Shown here piece by piece: positions 35,002 through 45,126 of a stretch of 64,000 bases of DNA. Each line of letters opens with the position of its first letter. Within the stretch, counting starts at the first letter, position 1. The translations under genes and the position numbers were made by a program. This DNA is from Beverwykella pulmonaria (lineage: Eukaryota > Ascomycota > Dothideomycetes > Pleosporales > Melanommataceae). Location: NCBI GenBank assembly GCA_001599595.1, contig BCHH01000003.1:4497919-4561918 (forward strand), written 5' to 3'. The notes below the pieces were generated by a model, which was given only the letters and a program-made list of their open reading frames with translations, did no database searches and was not told where the DNA came from.

Positions 35002-35412
35002 TTCTCTTTGCGTAAATAAAATTTGGATTGTGAGGCCGACCGTTTTGTGTATCTGTGAGTACGATCTAGGTGTAGGAGCTACTTATAATACAGGGCTTGT
35101 GACGGCTGGATGGTAGGTATGCTGGGGCGTTAGCCTCGACCGACGCTTCGGCGGGACATACGAACACGTGGGCGCCGACGGCTTCCGCCGAACATTCGGA
35201 CAAATGGCTCATAACGATTCAGCTGGAAATATAAGACAGAATGCTGACCATTATGATACCAAACTTCTCAAAGCTAAATGAGCAAGGGATATATGTATCT
35301 GGAGGCGGAAAAGAGTATCTTAAACCATATCCTCGGCTCTTTTGTTAGGGGGTTATATCTGGCAAGTTTGTTTAGTCTATTTGTTACGTTGTTGTAGCTC
35401 ATTTATTTAATT
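35002..35412. promoter_or_regulatory. Spacer: NmrA-like gene promoter and regulator 3' end
   Basis: 411 bases. It includes GGCGTTAGCCTCGACCGACGCTTCGGCGGGACATACG and TCCGCCGAACATTCGG, which contain CGG/CCG triplets of the type bound by Zn2Cys6 factors. A paired site with defined spacing cannot be assigned by eye. Confidence 0.35.
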
Positions 35413-37715
35413 TCAATCGTCAAAGAATGCCAAAATACCGTCACTATGCCATCTATTGTCCACCCATTGTGTGCCAGGCTCCCCCGATCCACTTGGCACT
35501 GCAGTCCCGTGGGTAAGGCTATTGAAAAGGGCCAAATCCACGCCTTGTAGGGCCAATTCATCTGCACCTGCCGTCAGCCAGGAATTAAACTGCTGTGTGT
35601 CCTGGGCTCCATCTCCATTGAAGTTAAAGACTTTGTTATTTATTGATGGATCGACGTGCGACGACACGGCCTGCCAGCTTAGATTGACCGACTGACCGCC
35701 AGCTTGACATCCAGTTAGAAAATTTGAGACTGCCAGTGGGTTTTCGTGCTCTTCCTGGTGCTCTGCTAGCAGCGAGGCGGAGACACCTCCGCGCTCGAGC
35801 TTGATGCTCCCATAGTGTGGGATGAAAATGCGTAATACTTTGCCGTCATCGCTCACTTCACCACTGCATTCGAGCTCATCCTCTCCACTTCTAGGGGACG
35901 AGTCGGTGCTGTAGCTGGTGCCGTTGGCGGCGTCGGCCTCGATAGCGAGTAGATGGCGGAGGTTGCTAGCGATTTTAGAGGCAATCGCATCTACACTGGT
36001 GTCGGCCATGTACTCTATGCTCTCGAGAGTGCGCTCCATCATGCCGCGGTCGCTGAGACGTTGGTGTACGAGGAAATCGAAGACGGTGCTGCTGTTAGTG
36101 TTGCTGGAGCGAACCTGGCACTGGCGATGGGCGTCGATGTGCGCGATGCACAGCGTCGTGCTAGCAATGAAGGCGAGGAAATCGACGCCGCGGCAGTAAG
36201 AGCCAACTGTCTGGGAGCTATGAAAGGACACGAAGCGTGCTAATATCTCTCGGCTGGCATTGATGGCCGTGATCTTGCTGTAGTCGTACTTTCGGCCGGC
36301 CGAGAAGCGCAGCATATACGGCAGATGTAGCTGCGCCAGTAAGTGATAGTGCGTGAACTGGTCCATGAGGCGGCTTGAATCGCGGAACACTTGCATGTCA
36401 TCGCCGGCGCTGGACGTGAGGTTGGGGGTGAGCCACCACTTTGGCGGCATTGAGGCCGAGGCTTTCTGCAGCAGATTGTCAATCTCCTGTGTCGCGGCTA
36501 GGTTGTGCATATCGGCGTCGTTGCGCTGCAGAATTCGCCCTCCTGCGACACAGTCGATACGCTCTAGGAGTTCCATGGGCGTGCAGTTTTTCAGTGCCTT
36601 CGGGGTAGCGAAGCTGTTTTCGGGTGAGGCCTGCGGCAAACCCAGCATCAGCGAGAGGTAGCGATCGGATTGGACCAGGCGGAACCACATGTGCTCCGGG
36701 CTGATGCGAGTTCGGGTCTCGCGCTCGAGCGTCTTCAACGACGGCGAGTGGGTGCCTCGGTGCAGGCCCATCATCTGTGCGATGGCCATGGCCCGGCGCG
36801 TGGCGAGATAGGCGCGGCGGAGGTTGCCCGTATTGTTGTGGTACATGCTCTCGGCCATGATGCACTCGATGCCCTCGATGTAGCCGACGAGCTCGTCGTT
36901 GCTAGTCACCAGCCTGATGGCTGTCTCCACCACGTGACACATGATGTCACGATAGCTGGTGCTCAGGCCAACGAGGTCCTTGGGGGAGGGGACGCCCTGC
37001 AAAAATGTCCCTAAGAGCAGAAGTTTCCGTGCAATCAGAACCGGATGAGATCCCGGCGCGGGCAGCTGCAGCATGCTCTGTGGTGATGGCACGACTGCCT
37101 CCTTGTCCAGAAGGAGAGAGTATGGTGTGTACATTACCCCGTGGAGGAGCACCGAGGGCCCGACGTCGACGCTCATAATGAGGTCGAGGTCGTGCTGGCT
37201 GGGCCATGCCGCCAAAAGAGCGCAGGACAATTCATAGTACTTGGTTGACGCTCGCGGGTCCTGCCCTGAAGTGATGATTGTGGTTAGCGGAGGCTTTGAG
37301 CCCACAAGCATCTCTGTCTCGGCCTCTAGACTCTGCATTTGTCGTGTTACAACAAATACGTGGTAGTGTTAGGGAAAGGGCAGGATCAGCTGACCTCGGA
37401 CTGCCTGTCCCGGCGGAGCAACTCCGGGGTGTCTTTGTCTTTGGGCTTCTTGACGAGCTGCCTGACGAGGGCCTCCACTCGGCCCAGCCTGTCCCCCAGG
37501 TCTCCCATTTGCATGCTGCTGCCGGAGGGCGTAGGCTCGTAGGGAAACTCCTGGCCGATGCACGTGGTTCCGCGGCGCCTGCACCCGTCGCAAATGGCGT
37601 CCGGGGGTGTGGCGAACACGCAACGCACCTTCCGCCGCTTGCACTCCCAGCAGCTTTGGGTTCCCTTGCGAGTCTTCCTCTTCTTGAGTTCAGGCTTTTC
37701 TCCTGCCGACACCAT
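35413..37715 (-). CDS. Zn2Cys6 transcription factor
   Basis: Two exons (37715-37395, 37332-35413) joined over a 62-base intron (GTCAGC..ATGCAG) give 746 residues. The binuclear zinc cluster is CWECKRRKVRC, then nine residues, then CDGCRRRGTTC, preceded by a basic run KKRKTRKGTQ. A short coiled segment GDRLGRVEALVRQLVKK follows, typical for dimerisation. The long second exon is the fungal middle homology region: ARKLLLLGTFLQG, YLATRRAMAIAQMMGLHRGT, RTRISPEHMWFRLVQSDRYLSLMLGLP. It should bind CGG-type sites. Its position between an NmrA-like gene and two oxygenase genes suggests a pathway-specific regulator. An upstream in-frame start at 37772 would add 19 residues; the ATG at 37715 sits just before the cluster and is preferred. 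Confidence 0.92.
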
Positions 37716-38207
37716 ATTCTTGCTACTGTGTACTACGCCGCCTGTTTTGGCACGACAGCTTCGAGCCTCCAAAAAGAACGGGATCGGACGGTCGCGAACT
37801 GTAGATTCACGAATATGTGCCCGGGGTTCCGGTGGAGAACGGGTCTGCCGAGTTTAAGATTGAAGGTGCGGAAAGAGGATCTAGTAGACATCGCCGAAGC
37901 TTGCGCCGCAGTTCGGCGGACGAATTCCCGAGGCGGCGGGGAACCCTCGTCGAAAAGGATGGAGAAGGACTCCATGGTTTCTCACCAAAAACTTTACTGA
38001 AAACTCAAGCATAATAAATATGGCCAACAACCGCCTTTATCTCAAAGCTCTCGCCATGGTGCCTACTAAGTACTTTGTCCGACCCGTCTACACAATCTCC
38101 TTTGCGACTTTGACTCGGTAAGCTCGCGTATGGGGTTTCCGCGCACGCGCAACAACCCCAACGACCCATCTCATCGACGTGATAAATATCATCACAACGC
38201 GTTTACC
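37716..38207. promoter_or_regulatory. Promoter side of the Zn2Cys6 gene
   Basis: 492 bases between the regulator start and the pogo relic. Contains CGG-bearing motifs (CGGAAAGAGG, TTCGGCGGACG, CGAGGCGGCGGGG) that could serve autoregulation. No coding sequence seen. Confidence 0.35.
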
Positions 38208-38687
38208 ATGGATATACGCGAAGCAGCCATTGAAGCAGCCATCAGTGATTATGTCGCAGGTAATTACCCTAGCCAACGGGCAGTTGCAGACGCACACGGT
38301 ATCCCTCCAAGCACGCTCCAAGGCCGAATCAGCGGTGCGACGAACAGCGCGATATCTCATCAACATCAGCAGTGATTGAGCCCACAACAAGAGGAGTTCC
38401 TCGTTGCACGGATACTTGAAGAAGGCGCGCGCGGTTATCCTCCCTCGATCCCCCGTGTACGAGAAATGGCCAATCGAATACTGAGGATGAATGGCGGCCT
38501 GAATCCGATCGGCCACGCCTGGGTGCCACAATTCACACGACCGAACCCACGCGTCGCCTCCGTGGTAGGCAGGAAAATCGAGGCTCCCCGGGCTGATGTG
38601 GCTCCTCTTGATCAAATCCGCGCGTTCCTAGCGCTCTTTGAGCGCACTCGAATACGACTCAATATACGCCTCGCTGCATCACGATGA
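38208..38687 (+). pseudogene. pogo/Fot-type transposase fragment
   Basis: The translation from the ATG at 38208 matches the N-terminus of fungal pogo-family transposases: a psq-type helix-turn-helix (REAAIEAAISDYVAGNYPSQ, RAVADAHGIPPSTLQGRISG), then the CENP-B-like domain (LSPQQEEFLVARILEEGARG, PPSIPRVREMANRIL) and the linker FERTRIRLNIR that normally leads into the DDE domain. A single TGA at 38373-38375 interrupts the frame between the two DNA-binding domains, and the catalytic domain is missing. The frame is otherwise unbroken, so the insertion is not very old. It splits the cluster between the regulator and the oxygenase genes. Confidence 0.8.
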
Positions 38688-39017
38688 AGTAGTTCTATCT
38701 GACAACGTCGCCTTCTCGATCTTGGGTGGCTTTTGCGATTAACGAGTCGGAAGAGTGCGCCATTTACAGCATTCTGTGTTTTTTTCGTCGTATTGGCCGT
38801 CGCAACCGCGATCCCTAATAGCAAATAGAAAGCCTATCCTTTAGATTTAACAGTATATACTAGGAACGGCCTGTTAAACGCCTTGTCTCGCTAAGCGAAT
38901 TCCTCCGGGAGTGCAAGTTTGAATCAACCTTACATTCACCTAATGAACATGGACCTATTATAGGGGATCGACCTCAGGCTTTGTTACTTCAAGTACATCC
39001 GTTCGATATTGGCTATC
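38688..39017. other. Gene-free stretch
   Basis: 330 bases after the transposase fragment, probably including its degraded remainder (further LNIR-like codons are lost in stops). No terminal repeat was identified. Confidence 0.4.
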
Positions 39018-40199
39018 TCATGCCTGGACGGCTACCTCCTTGATTTCCTCCTTCGCCACGGCAGGGCTCGACACGAAAGCAGGCACTTCACCTGCAGGGT
39101 CATCCTCCCCGGCCTCCTTCATGCCTCCCAGAATCATTGACCTGGGCGCCATGGCTTGCCACTGCCACGGGTCGGTGAAAGCCTTGAATTTCTCGTCATG
39201 CCACTGCCCAGCTGTCACGTACCGCCCCTCGCTGTCCACGAACATGGTGTCGTCCTCAGCTCGGAGGAAGTAGGCGATCGAGTAGCGGTGCTCCGTCGGG
39301 TTGAAGGGCACGACGCGGTGGATGCACGACTGCATCTTCATCCCACTCGCGAACCGCAGCGAGTCGCCGACGTGGACGAAGGCGCAGCCCGGCTTGGGGG
39401 CGACGAAGCCCATCTCGCGGGCGCCGCACGTGCCTGGGGGCCGGATCTGGAGGCCCCACTGCTCGCTGAAGAGCAGCGTCAGGGAGCTGATGTCTGTATG
39501 TTTCTGGTGGCCGATTTTCTTGTTGCCAGTCACATCGGAAGGTAGGTAGTGCATCATTGACAGCTGGTTAGGGTTAGATAAATTGCTAGGCTTCTTATGT
39601 AGGTGAGGGGTCGGGAAAATGAATAGCCTTACCGTGGTGGTTGACGGGCGGTCATTACGGTGTGAGTTCTCAAAGCGTGCGGCTCCAGCTAGGTTCATCC
39701 CGGTGGAGAGGGCCGAGAGAATGACCTTGGTGATGGTGTTGCAGCTGCCGATGGCGTTCTCCAACACCTGCAGATCGCCGCTGTTCTTGATCACGGCCGG
39801 GACCTTAGGACTACCCCTCTGAATCTCATCTCGCGATACCTTCAGCATCTCATATCCGTCTTTGGTACCCGCCCCAAAGGCACCCGTGCGATTGCCCACT
39901 GGCTCGTAGCCAAGGTGCGAAGAAATCAGCCCGAATTCATTCTTGGCCTCAATCGGCGACTCGAAAAAGCGGTGCATGAGCTTGAGAGTCTCCTGCTGGT
40001 CACCGAGCATTCTGCGGCCGTCGATGCCCTGAAGATCGAGGTAGAAGTACCCTTCTTCAAGACACGCCCTGAGCACCTTGTCCACTTCACCGGGATCCTG
40101 CGAGAGCAGTTGTCCATAGTCGATTGTTTGCATCGGCCAGACGGGGACTTTCTTGCCCTGCCATTCGACGGTTTGCGGAGGGTCAATTGCGGGAGCCAT
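39018..40199 (-). CDS. Fe(II)/2-oxoglutarate oxygenase, isopenicillin-N-synthase-like
   Basis: Two exons (40199-39633, 39563-39018) over a 69-base intron (GTAAGG..AACCAG) encode 370 residues. The N-terminal DIOX_N part has PMQTIDYGQLL, LEEGYFYLDLQGID and a FFESPIEAKNEFG block. The catalytic domain has HTDISSLTLLF, giving the HxD iron ligands, and CIHRVVPFNPTEHRYSIAYFL with the distal His and the RxS pair that binds 2-oxoglutarate. The junction PSTTT|LSMMHYLP restores the contiguous family motif. The enzyme should hydroxylate, desaturate or cyclise a small molecule. An alternative upstream start (40292) adds 31 residues; the ATG at 40199 is nearer the family length. Its neighbours on the same strand are a second oxygenase and a Zn2Cys6 regulator. 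Confidence 0.9.
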   Translation of the reverse strand: MAPAIDPPQTVEWQGKKVPVWPMQTIDYGQLLSQDPGEVDKVLRACLEEGYFYLDLQGIDGRRMLGDQQETLKLMHRFFESPIEAKNEFGLISSHLGYEPVGNRTGAFGAGTKDGYEMLKVSRDEIQRGSPKVPAVIKNSGDLQVLENAIGSCNTITKVILSALSTGMNLAGAARFENSHRNDRPSTTTVRLFIFPTPHLHKKPSNLSNPNQLSMMHYLPSDVTGNKKIGHQKHTDISSLTLLFSEQWGLQIRPPGTCGAREMGFVAPKPGCAFVHVGDSLRFASGMKMQSCIHRVVPFNPTEHRYSIAYFLRAEDDTMFVDSEGRYVTAGQWHDEKFKAFTDPWQWQAMAPRSMILGGMKEAGEDDPAGEVPAFVSSPAVAKEEIKEVAVQA

Positions 40200-40874
40200 A
40201 GCGTCCGGGGCGTCTTGCGGATTCTTGAGTAGTGATAAAAATAATTCTTTTTTAAACTGTACGAATGTCTTCTCAAAGAGCCCAGCTCGCAAACTTCAAG
40301 CCTCCATGAGACAGAGTTTATATACCTACGGTCTTGGGTTCATGACTGTCGGCCAGCGCGGCTGTTCAACCTATCTTAAAATCCCTAATCATCGGACAGT
40401 CATTATTGATTAAATAATTTTAAAAGATATAACGGTTTAACAACAGTTAAGCTGATTAACCTTATTCTACTGGTAACTAGAGTGTAGTTGGCTGCGTTGT
40501 CTGGCTTCCCCGCTCTCCATGTCTCGTCTAAGGGGTGTTGTATTCTACCAAAGTGGTTTATCCACTTCGCTGTCGGCAGATCGCTGGTCATGCTTTGAAG
40601 AGAAATATGCACTATACAACATATAAAAATTCGGCAAGAGCCTCTTCCCCTCAACTTGGCAATATCATTCGTGGACCTAAGGCAGCCAAGGCAAGCATTC
40701 CGAGTCAAATCCCGTGCAACCAAACCACTCCCCACATCTGGGCTAGCTGCCTAGCCCATCTTGGTACTATATAATATGGCAAAGCCGGCAAGATTAGCCT
40801 CTTCTCTTCGGCTTGGCAATAATACTCTAGTGACATCAAGAGAAAATGCAAAGTCTGCGCAACAAAAGGGTTGT
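40200..40874. other. Intergenic spacer
   Basis: 675 bases between two minus-strand oxygenase genes, holding the promoter of the 2-oxoglutarate oxygenase. It contains two near-identical stretches, AAAAATTCGGCAAGAGCCTCTTCCCCTCAACTTGGCAAT (40625) and AAAGCCGGCAAGATTAGCCTCTTCTCTTCGGCTTGGCAAT (40780), which look like an old local duplication. Confidence 0.45.
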
Positions 40875-41729
40875 CTAAGAATCGTAGCAAACTAGGCATC
40901 TAACCTCGATGCTCTGCCGAGAATCACCATCGCAGTGAGCGGGATCCTCAAATGCCGAGTGCAGTGACCTTCGTGCCACTGACGTGTTGGAATCAAAGCA
41001 TTTGATAAGAAGCACGTCTCGAGGTGTCATCCGGTGCTTGTAGTACCACCGATGATTCGGGTTGTGTCGAACAACCCAGGATTCGCCTTTGAAGTCGTCT
41101 TCGGTCATCTCGGCCCCGACGAGGTCGGCGTCCGGAACTGAGTCTGCATCGGCAACAGCGATGGGATCCTTCAAAATCGTCTCGATGGGCCGCCAGATGT
41201 TGATGATCTGATACCTCCTCTTCATCAGCTCGTCTGCTTCGTTTGGGAACTCCCATCTCAGCCTCAGCTCGGCTCCGGCGTACGACTGGTCTACATGTGT
41301 TCTTGTGACTGGCCCACGGTTTGCGAGGTTGTTCAAGCCCAGGTGGTGCCACTGGGTTGGCCCACGGCGGACCTTGTGGTTAAAGATGCGGACGTGGCCG
41401 GCCCCGGTGACTTCTTTCAAGAGCTTTTCGCATTCATCATAGTAGGCTGATCGAATTGCTTGTTCGTCGGTGAAATCTTTCTCATGGCTCTCCTGGTGGC
41501 AATATTGGAATCCGTGGCTGTCGAGTGAGTACTTGTCTTCGTTGCCGCTTACGTCGATCACCACGAAGTTGTGGGCACGGTGCGGCCGTTCGTTTGTGAT
41601 TCTACCTCTTCCGATGAAAATTGGGGTCGGGCGGGAGCCGTCCCCCGGATCGTCCCAATAATTTAGCGTCGTTGCCACATGGTGTTTGTGGATTTGGTCC
41701 CCATTGACCACCGGCGGCGTATCATACAT
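40875..41729 (-). CDS. CmcJ/NvfI/AsaB-type non-haem iron oxygenase
   Basis: No intron. The first in-frame ATG is at 41729, giving 284 residues; the frame is open to 41834 but the extra part lacks an ATG and starts after a CAG that could be a splice acceptor, so a short upstream exon is possible. Family signatures are visible: VATLNYW-type start, RAHNFVVIDVSGNEDKYSLD, FNHKVRRGP, then the iron ligands in RTHVDQSYAGAELRLR (HxD) and the distal His in LHSAFEDP, with YQIINIWRPI and LIKCFDS between. This group includes hydroxylases and desaturases such as AsaB (aspergillic acid) and NvfI (novofumigatonin). It lies next to another 2-oxoglutarate oxygenase, so consecutive oxidations of one metabolite are likely. 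Confidence 0.88.
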   Translation of the reverse strand: MYDTPPVVNGDQIHKHHVATTLNYWDDPGDGSRPTPIFIGRGRITNERPHRAHNFVVIDVSGNEDKYSLDSHGFQYCHQESHEKDFTDEQAIRSAYYDECEKLLKEVTGAGHVRIFNHKVRRGPTQWHHLGLNNLANRGPVTRTHVDQSYAGAELRLRWEFPNEADELMKRRYQIINIWRPIETILKDPIAVADADSVPDADLVGAEMTEDDFKGESWVVRHNPNHRWYYKHRMTPRDVLLIKCFDSNTSVARRSLHSAFEDPAHCDGDSRQSIEVRCLVCYDS

Positions 41730-42085
41730 CTTGAATATGCCTTTGAAGTACTGATTGAGAGCAGACTCATTATCTTGTGAGTAAGAATGAACAATTAAGG
41801 GCCCAGTTTTTGGGAGTAGATTGACTTCCTCCAACTGCCGGGATCAACTGTCCCAGAACATCACGGAGCCTCTAATTCCGGCCGGCAATTATCCATGGCT
41901 GGCTGCAGGCAACATTAGCCGATCCCGACCACACCCGCTTTAGTTGTCCTGTCGGGTCGAACTTTTGAATATTCTGTCATCGATAATCGAAAATGAGTGC
42001 CCTATCGTAGTGCTGGGAGTAGGTAGATAGGTGAGTTGCAGCAACTCAAAACGCATCGATACTTTACAGATCCGAAGAGAAAGAG

Positions 42086-42519
42086 ATGGGAGAAGACGAC
42101 TTCATACACGTTTCTAAGGACGACGTCTGCCCAGAAAATGTACCTCAAGACGATTCTCACAAGTATTTGTGAGAAATTGACAACTCCATTGAGAGTCTTC
42201 GGGATTCTCTATGGCCGCTGAACAAGTTCATACACGAAAACCCCGAACTCGCCTTTGAAGAGCACAAGGCACACATAAAATCTTGACGAATTTCATGCGG
42301 TTGCAGAAAGACTGGCAAGTCACAGCCTCGGCCCATGGAATGGAGACGGCATGGGTAGCCGTCTACGATAGCGGAAAGGAGGGGCCTGGTGTCTCTTTCA
42401 ACGTTGAGATGGGTGCGCCAATGCACGGAGATGAGCCGGAATGGATCCAAACCGGAGAAGAGATCTTGAAGGTTGTTTTTCCAAGCTGCATATATTGTTG
42501 TAGTGCGAGTTCTGAGTAA
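42086..42519 (+). pseudogene. M20 amidohydrolase remnant
   Basis: From the ATG at 42086 the reading carries family sequence (PLNKFIHENPELAFEEHKAH, the helix before the first metal ligand in M20D peptidases/amidohydrolases), but there is an in-frame TGA near 42170. Then the frame changes by one base near 42285, after which TNFMRLQKDWQVTASAHGME and TAWVAVYDSG continue the family. The next conserved block, which should hold the first metal-binding His and Asp, is degraded and the sequence then ends. At least two lesions plus a truncation mark it as dead. Its position beside the two oxygenases suggests that it was once part of the same gene group. Confidence 0.7.
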
Positions 42520-43270
42520 TCAATGCTGGCTTCTTATTATGTGGCTTCGGTGAAATAGCTGCTGCTATATATACCGAGACTATTTACAGATCAGTAAATA
42601 GAAAAGATAGTCATGGTATGAGATACCTTTGATTTAAAAATTATGAAGGGATTATTTTATCCAGTTGACGAATATAAGTAACAAAGATGCGGCTTTGATT
42701 TGTCGGCGTGTCAGCTTAGCCTTTCATGCCATACCATTTGAAACTAATTCCCTAGACTAAATCTATATGTTGTTTCTATATCACGTGGTTGATGCCAAGT
42801 CCCGACACGGGCCTTGGTGCCTCAGGGCAGAACTTCCTCGTCCTTCTCCTCCACCTTGTCCATCTCTCCTCAGCCATCATCAACAGCCTCATTGTACGCT
42901 CAATAGGCTAATATGGCTCGATTTCTATCCCCACCCACCATCCCAACAAGTTCGACACGAACCCAAACCACTTGCGTTGTTTTTTGCATTTATTTTGATT
43001 CTTTGCTTTTCCGTATATAGTCCGAAGCCGGGTGGCCAGCTCCCACTCAGAGTACTACGTACTACGTACTCTCCAATATCTGTAGGCCCCTGAGTACCCT
43101 CGGAGGGTATCTCATCGCTCGCACGTGACTGGGCCATGAGAGTTCTCACACGAGACTCAACTACGGGAGCTGCCCCTGAGCTTACGCCCCCAAATCAAGC
43201 GTTACAAACAAGATAAACACCTACTTCCCTGATGATGATGCGTGAGAGATAGATTAATGATAATGTAGAA
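42520..43270. other. Gene-free stretch
   Basis: 750 bases, AT-rich on the left. GTACTACGTACTACGTACTC near 43055 is a small tandem repeat. The frames at 42767-43149 lack motifs. Confidence 0.4.
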
Positions 43271-44149
43271 TTACTCGCAAACGGCAATTTTCCACATCGC
43301 CTTGACAGCCATTGTATACTCCTCCTCGTGAGTGCGTAGATGATGGCAGTGAGCCGTATCTTCCCACAAATGAACATCCACGTCCCAACCCCTTCCCTTG
43401 GCCTCTTCAGCATGACTTATTACATCCTGAAAAGGAATATAGACGTCTTTTTTGCTCGCGAAATAGCAGATCCGTTTTCCCGTCCTCGGCCCCTTTTCAT
43501 TCACTTCTCCCACTAGCATCAAAGTCTCGTCAAGAATTGCGTCTCGGCAAATCTTTTCGGGCCTAAGACAATAACCCAACATAATCGAGACCTCCAATAT
43601 GAGTAGCGCGCATGCAAGTGCCAGAGGGACGAAAGTGTTTAGAATGGTTGTATCAGGTAGAGCGCGCATAAAAGAGTTGTAGTTCTGTCTGTAGCCGCCT
43701 ATAGCAAGTGCAGAATCGATGACAATGCCTGTGAGCGGTAACGGTACATCAATCTCTTTCTTCAACTCTTGCAAAAGTTGCACGATTGAGTTCGCACCCC
43801 CGTTGGAGAAGACATGCAACAATATGCGCGGACGAGCTTTCGGGTTGGCGTATTCGCTTTCTTTGAGAACCTCAAGAATGGGGCCTACAGCAGGCTGGAT
43901 ATTTCGACGTTGGATTGAATATGGTAGTGCCATAGAAAGTATTGGTGCTTTTATTAAGAGTATCTTAACTTCAGGCAGCAATTTTTCATAGAAGAGTGTG
44001 TATTTGGCGATATTCTTGGCTGAGGCATTCAGCCACGTTGCGAGGATGATGAGATGACCTTTTACGTGGTTCTTTGGAGCGCGAAGATGGGTGGACGAGC
44101 CGAGGCATTGAAAATTCAAAGCAGAAAGATCATCTTGGACGGTCGACAT
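43271..44149 (-). CDS. TMEM53/PaxU-type alpha/beta hydrolase (DUF829)
   Basis: A single 292-residue frame from an ATG. It shows the family pattern: HLIILATWLNASAKNIAKYT with the W near an aromatic-lined pocket, RILLHVFSNGGANSIVQLLQ where the nucleophile elbow reads FSNGG, LTGIVIDSA with a likely acidic residue, and C-terminal RICYFASKKDVYIPF and WEDTAHCHHLRTHEEEY, with the expected catalytic His in the AHCHHLR block. In indole-diterpene clusters the homologue PaxU is present but its role is unproven, and animal TMEM53 is a nuclear-envelope protein. A short hydrophobic stretch (FVPLALACALLILEVSIML) could insert in a membrane. No pathway partner is next to it. Confidence 0.85.
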   Translation of the reverse strand: MSTVQDDLSALNFQCLGSSTHLRAPKNHVKGHLIILATWLNASAKNIAKYTLFYEKLLPEVKILLIKAPILSMALPYSIQRRNIQPAVGPILEVLKESEYANPKARPRILLHVFSNGGANSIVQLLQELKKEIDVPLPLTGIVIDSALAIGGYRQNYNSFMRALPDTTILNTFVPLALACALLILEVSIMLGYCLRPEKICRDAILDETLMLVGEVNEKGPRTGKRICYFASKKDVYIPFQDVISHAEEAKGRGWDVDVHLWEDTAHCHHLRTHEEEYTMAVKAMWKIAVCE

Positions 44150-45126
44150 GGTGGTGGTTGTTGGAGTTGGAAAACGTCAAGGTGGAAGGCAGAGCTTACA
44201 ATAGCTTTACTGGAGTGCCAATAATTAGACTTTCTAGCGACCTCCATGTCAAATGCACAAAAAGAAGCTTATCACCCCTGCTTACTATATTGGTCTATAG
44301 GTTTTGCTAACGTATGCTAGAAAACGGTTATTAGAGCAATTGTCCCAGTTCTGAACCACTTATCCGACATAGCCTGCACCCACAACGTATTCAATCGAAT
44401 CTTTGTTTGCGTTCTAGGAAACATGGAAAATTAATGTGCAATTATGCAATGTTTAGTGTGCATGCACAATTAGAAGCTCATATTTGTTGGGAAATGGAAT
44501 TTCCAACGTGAACAAAAGTATGATATCGCACGTTTATAGAATAAAGTTTACAAGACAATATATTTTTTACGGACTAATATGAAACCGAAAGGGTAAATTA
44601 AAAAGCAATTCATAAAATTTTGTGAAAAAAGAAGGGACATTATGATGACAAGCAAGGTTTCCCCATCAGCGAGGCCATTAATGGGATAAGTTAGCTCTAT
44701 TTAAGCTGCACTAAGATGGGGAAGGGAAAGACATCAAGGGGACTCACTCTCTTATGCTTGTTTGAGTGGTACAGCCCAGTAGTCTTTCTATAGAAGAAGA
44801 AACGTGTGGCTGCCAGAGTAGCAAGACAGAACCGTAGCTTCCGACCAGAGCCTGTAGCCCCCGAAGAAGGAAGGTGTGGCTGCCGAAGTAGGTCCTAAGA
44901 CTGAAACCTCGCAGGATCATGTGGCCTGCAGGCAAACCATTTTAGCAGCTCCGTCACAATAGTCATGAAGCCCACTTATATTTGACTCCGAAGTATTTCA
45001 TCACGCGCAGCCAGCTTGAAACATATGTCGCTCCTTTGAAATTCATGTTGAATTATAGGATGCCGATCAGAAGTGCTTTTTACTTAGAGGTCGCAAATCC
45101 AGCTCACGGATGAGAAATACGTACGG
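44150..45126. other. Gene-free, AT-rich stretch
   Basis: 977 bases. 44440-44640 is strongly AT-rich. Around 44673-44715 a weak third copy of the 167-bp repeat core may be present (GGGATAAGTTAGCTCTATTTAAG, then CACTAAGAT). No gene. Confidence 0.4.
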
